NCBI GenBank assembly: GCA_934481325.1
Contig: CAKSPL010000045.1
Span: 1 to 8,098 of the forward strand
Origin: an uncultured Eubacteriales bacterium
GTDB lineage: Bacteria; Bacillota; Clostridia; Oscillospirales; CAG-272
DNA length: 8,098 nucleotides
Direction of reading: 5' to 3'
In this document: piece after piece, positions 6,016 to 8,098 of the stretch
How the letters are laid out: the number at the start of each line of letters is the position of its first letter
Numbering within the stretch: the stretch's first letter is position 1
Notes under the pieces: generated by a model
Database searches by the model: none
The model's input: only the letters and a program-made list of their open reading frames with translations
Told to the model about the DNA's origin: nothing
Translations under genes and position numbers: made by a program

Positions 6016-6026
6016 TATGATAAAAT
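5998..6026 (+). promoter_or_regulatory. Sigma-A-type promoter of the ABC exporter operon, extended -10
   Basis: TTGTCT (5998-6003), a 17-nt spacer and TAAAAT (6021-6026) match the consensus at 4 of 6 and 5 of 6. A TG dinucleotide one base before the -10 box makes it an extended -10 promoter. The predicted start is near 6033, about 23 bases before the ATG. The operator-like inverted repeat covers its -35 region. Confidence 0.7.
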
Positions 6027-6055
6027 ATTTTTACTTTATTCCGAAAGGCAAAACT

Positions 6056-7795
6056 ATGCGAAAGTTATTGCGTTTTCTGATGCCCTACCGATTGGAATCG
6101 GTTTTGGGTCCGCTTTTCAAAATGTTGGAAGCTCTCTTTGAGCTTTTTATCCCTTTGGTGGTTGCCGATATTGTGGATGTCGGCATCAGAAACGGAGACA
6201 GCACCTATATCTGGCAACGGTGCGGACTGATGATTCTGCTTGGTGTAATCGGGCTTGTCTGCTCCATCACCGCGCAGTATTTCTCCGCCAAAGCCGCAGT
6301 CGGGATGGCAACGGGGCTTCGGCGTGAGCTGTTTGCCAAAATCGGGCGGCTTTCGTTTTCCGATACCGACCGGTTCGGCACCTCTACCCTGCTCTCCCGC
6401 TCCACGGCGGATGTCGGTCAGATTCAATCCACCGTCAATATGGTACTGCGGCTCTTTCTGCGCTCCCCGTTTATCGTTTTCGGGGCAATGATTATGGCGT
6501 TTACGGTTTCCCCGCGCGCCGCCGTAACCTTTACCGTCACAATCCCCGCGCTGTTTCTCGTGGTATTCGGGGTGATGTTTATCAGCATCCCGATGTTCCG
6601 GCGCGTGCAAAGCAAGCTCGACCGCGTCCTGTGCTTAACGCGGGAGAACCTTTCCGGTGCGCGCGTGGTGCGTGCATTTGCGCGTGAGGAAAATTCCTAC
6701 AACGAATTCCGTGCCACGAACGGAGAGCTGACCAAAATTCAGAAGTTCACCGGGCGGTTTTCCGCACTGCTCAACCCGGTCACCTATGTGATTATCAACT
6801 TCTCCATTCTGATGATTATCTGGAAAGGCGGGGCGGAGGTCAATCTCGGCAAGCTGCAACAAGGGCAGGTCATCGCGCTTTACAATTATATGTCGCAGAT
6901 TTTGGTAGAGCTGATCAAGATGGCAAATTTCATTATTCTGATTACAAAGGCCTGCGCCTGTGCCACCCGCGTCAACGAAGTGCTGGACACTCCGGACGGA
7001 ATGCCGGTCGGCACCAAAATCCGCGAAGATACCGCAGATACGGCACAAGGCACGGTGGAATTTTGCGATGTATCGCTTTCCTATTTCAAAGACAGTGACA
7101 CGGCACTCTCCCACGTTTCGCTTTCGGCAAACGGCGGCGAGGTCATCGGGGTAATCGGCGGGACGGGCTCCGGCAAGAGTTCGCTGGTCAATCTCATCCC
7201 GCGCCTGTACGATGTAACCGACGGCGCGGTGCTGGTGGACGGCAGGGATGTCCGCGATTACGAAAACCCCGAGGTACTGCGCCGAAAAATCGGAATGGTG
7301 CCGCAGAAAGCCGAATTGTTTGCCGGCACGGTTCGGGATAATCTTCGCTTCGGCAAAGAGGATGCCACCGATGAAGAAATGTTTGCGGCACTGGATGCCG
7401 CTGTCGCGGGGGAATTTATCCGCTCCAAGCCCGGGGGGCTGGATTTCGTGCTGGAGCAGGCGGGGCGCAATCTCTCCGGCGGGCAGAAGCAACGCCTGAC
7501 TATCGCACGCGCCCTGGTGAGACAGCCGGAAATTCTGATTCTGGATGACAGTGCTTCCGCACTGGACTTTGCCACCGATGCGGCACTTCGCGCCTCCATC
7601 AAGGCACTGCCCTATCACCCCACGGTCTTTATCGTGTCCCAGCGTACCGCATCGCTCTCGGGGGCAGACAAAATTCTCGTTTTGGAGGACGGCGCGGCAG
7701 TCGGACTCGGCACGCACGAGGAGTTGCTAGCCTCCTGCCCCGTCTATCGTGAAATTTACGAATCGCAGTTCGGTACAAAGGAGGTGGGCGTATGA
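6056..7795 (+). CDS. ABC exporter half-transporter with degenerate ATPase site (BmrC/YheI-like)
   Basis: Membrane half-transporter of the type IV (B-subfamily) ABC exporters, expected to pair with the next gene's product and pump drugs, lipids or peptides outward. The 579 residues hold about six membrane segments (residues 15-300) and one nucleotide-binding domain (333-579). Visible there are Walker A GGTGSGKS (368-375), Q-loop Gln417, signature LSGGQKQR (473-480), Walker B ILILDD (493-498) and the D-loop SALD. The residue after Walker B Asp497, normally the catalytic Glu, is Asp498, and the H-loop His is Gln529 (VSQR). This pattern marks the degenerate-site subunit of heterodimers such as BmrCD. 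The start at 6056 has AAAGG 7 bases upstream and gives MRKLLRFLMPYR, a typical N-terminus; the reading frame open back to 5858 would run through the promoter. Substrate cannot be told from sequence. Confidence 0.93.
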   Translation: MRKLLRFLMPYRLESVLGPLFKMLEALFELFIPLVVADIVDVGIRNGDSTYIWQRCGLMILLGVIGLVCSITAQYFSAKAAVGMATGLRRELFAKIGRLSFSDTDRFGTSTLLSRSTADVGQIQSTVNMVLRLFLRSPFIVFGAMIMAFTVSPRAAVTFTVTIPALFLVVFGVMFISIPMFRRVQSKLDRVLCLTRENLSGARVVRAFAREENSYNEFRATNGELTKIQKFTGRFSALLNPVTYVIINFSILMIIWKGGAEVNLGKLQQGQVIALYNYMSQILVELIKMANFIILITKACACATRVNEVLDTPDGMPVGTKIREDTADTAQGTVEFCDVSLSYFKDSDTALSHVSLSANGGEVIGVIGGTGSGKSSLVNLIPRLYDVTDGAVLVDGRDVRDYENPEVLRRKIGMVPQKAELFAGTVRDNLRFGKEDATDEEMFAALDAAVAGEFIRSKPGGLDFVLEQAGRNLSGGQKQRLTIARALVRQPEILILDDSASALDFATDAALRASIKALPYHPTVFIVSQRTASLSGADKILVLEDGAAVGLGTHEELLASCPVYREIYESQFGTKEVGV

Positions 7796-8098
7796 GCTCC
7801 GGCAAAAAGAACGTCAAACGCGCGCCGAAAGGAACCCTGCACCGGGTGCTTTCTTACCTGCGCGGGTATCGCTTTTATCTGATTGCTTCCCTTGTGCTTT
7901 CCGCGCTGACCGTGGCACTGACGCTGTGGCTTCCGGTATTGCTCGGCGATGCGATTGACTGTATCGTCGGTCCCGGGCAGGTGGACTTTGATACTATTAG
8001 GGAAATCTTCTTCAAAGCCGCTGTTGCCATCTGCGCAACCGCACTGCTGACCTGGCTGATGAACGTCTGCAACAACAAAATGACCTTCGGCATTGTCC
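7792..8098 (+). CDS. ABC exporter half-transporter, partner subunit (BmrD/YheH-like), N-terminal part
   Basis: Second half-transporter, cut by the window end after 102 residues. It begins MSSGKKNVKRAPKGTLHRVL with a basic cytosolic leader, then the first membrane segment (about 28-50) ending in LPVLLGDAID, a motif typical of this subfamily's first transmembrane helix. A second hydrophobic stretch (about 72-92) is the start of helix 2. The ATG overlaps the previous stop as ATGA, and AAGGAGGTG lies 7 bases upstream, so translation is probably coupled. By family expectation this partner should carry the canonical catalytic Glu and H-loop His missing from the first subunit; that part lies outside the window. 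Confidence 0.9.
   Translation, partial: MSSGKKNVKRAPKGTLHRVLSYLRGYRFYLIASLVLSALTVALTLWLPVLLGDAIDCIVGPGQVDFDTIREIFFKAAVAICATALLTWLMNVCNNKMTFGIV

Noticed and set aside
5858..6055. Longer N-terminus for the first ABC subunit
   Set aside because: The extra 66 codons would run over the mrp start and the divergent promoter region. ATG at 6056 has a ribosome binding site and the family-typical start.
1..8098. Mobile elements, CRISPR arrays, tRNA/rRNA genes, defence or biosynthetic clusters
   Set aside because: No transposase or integrase motifs, no regularly spaced repeats and no RNA gene sequences were recognised; all large coding space is assigned to known families.

Overview
The window looks like a piece of chromosome from an endospore-forming Firmicute, most likely a clostridial (Clostridia-class) relative. 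The evidence is the 5' part of a sporulation sigma factor SigG, strong GGAGG-type ribosome binding sites in front of almost every gene, a YmfF/YmfH-type M16 peptidase pair, and a heterodimeric BmrC/BmrD-type ABC exporter. Codon use favours G/C in the third position, so it is not one of the AT-rich clostridia. All seven genes look like native housekeeping or sporulation genes. I see no insertion sequences, phage genes, CRISPR arrays, tRNA or rRNA genes.

Layout. (1) 1-371, minus: start of sigG, cut by the window edge, with its own short leader. (2) 488-4851, minus: a tight four-gene operon read in the order M16 R/Y subunit (ymfF-like), M16 zinc subunit (ymfH-like), lgt, folD. Every junction overlaps (4, 16 and 17 nt), and every downstream ribosome binding site lies inside the previous coding sequence. 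A sigma-A-type promoter lies just upstream of 4851. A hairpin terminator with a GGAA loop closes the operon at folD and overlaps its stop codon. (3) 5047-5877, minus: mrp (ApbC/NBP35-type Fe-S cluster carrier ATPase) with its own promoter and a long perfect stem-loop after its stop. (4) 6056-8098, plus: divergent from mrp, two half-transporters of an ABC exporter joined by an ATGA overlap; the second is cut by the window end.

How they work together. The M16 pair probably forms one heterodimeric protease in which only one subunit carries zinc. Lgt attaches diacylglycerol to prelipoproteins at the membrane, and FolD makes 10-formyl-THF and balances one-carbon pools; their link to the protease is by co-transcription, not by an obvious pathway. 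The ABC pair probably forms an exporter with one degenerate ATP site. Its promoter is overlapped by a perfect 12-bp inverted repeat, TTTACGCGCAAA/TTTGCGCGTAAA, whose half-sites are centred 22 bp apart. This is the best candidate for an unrecognised regulatory site here. I do not see a wholly new multi-gene system in this window.
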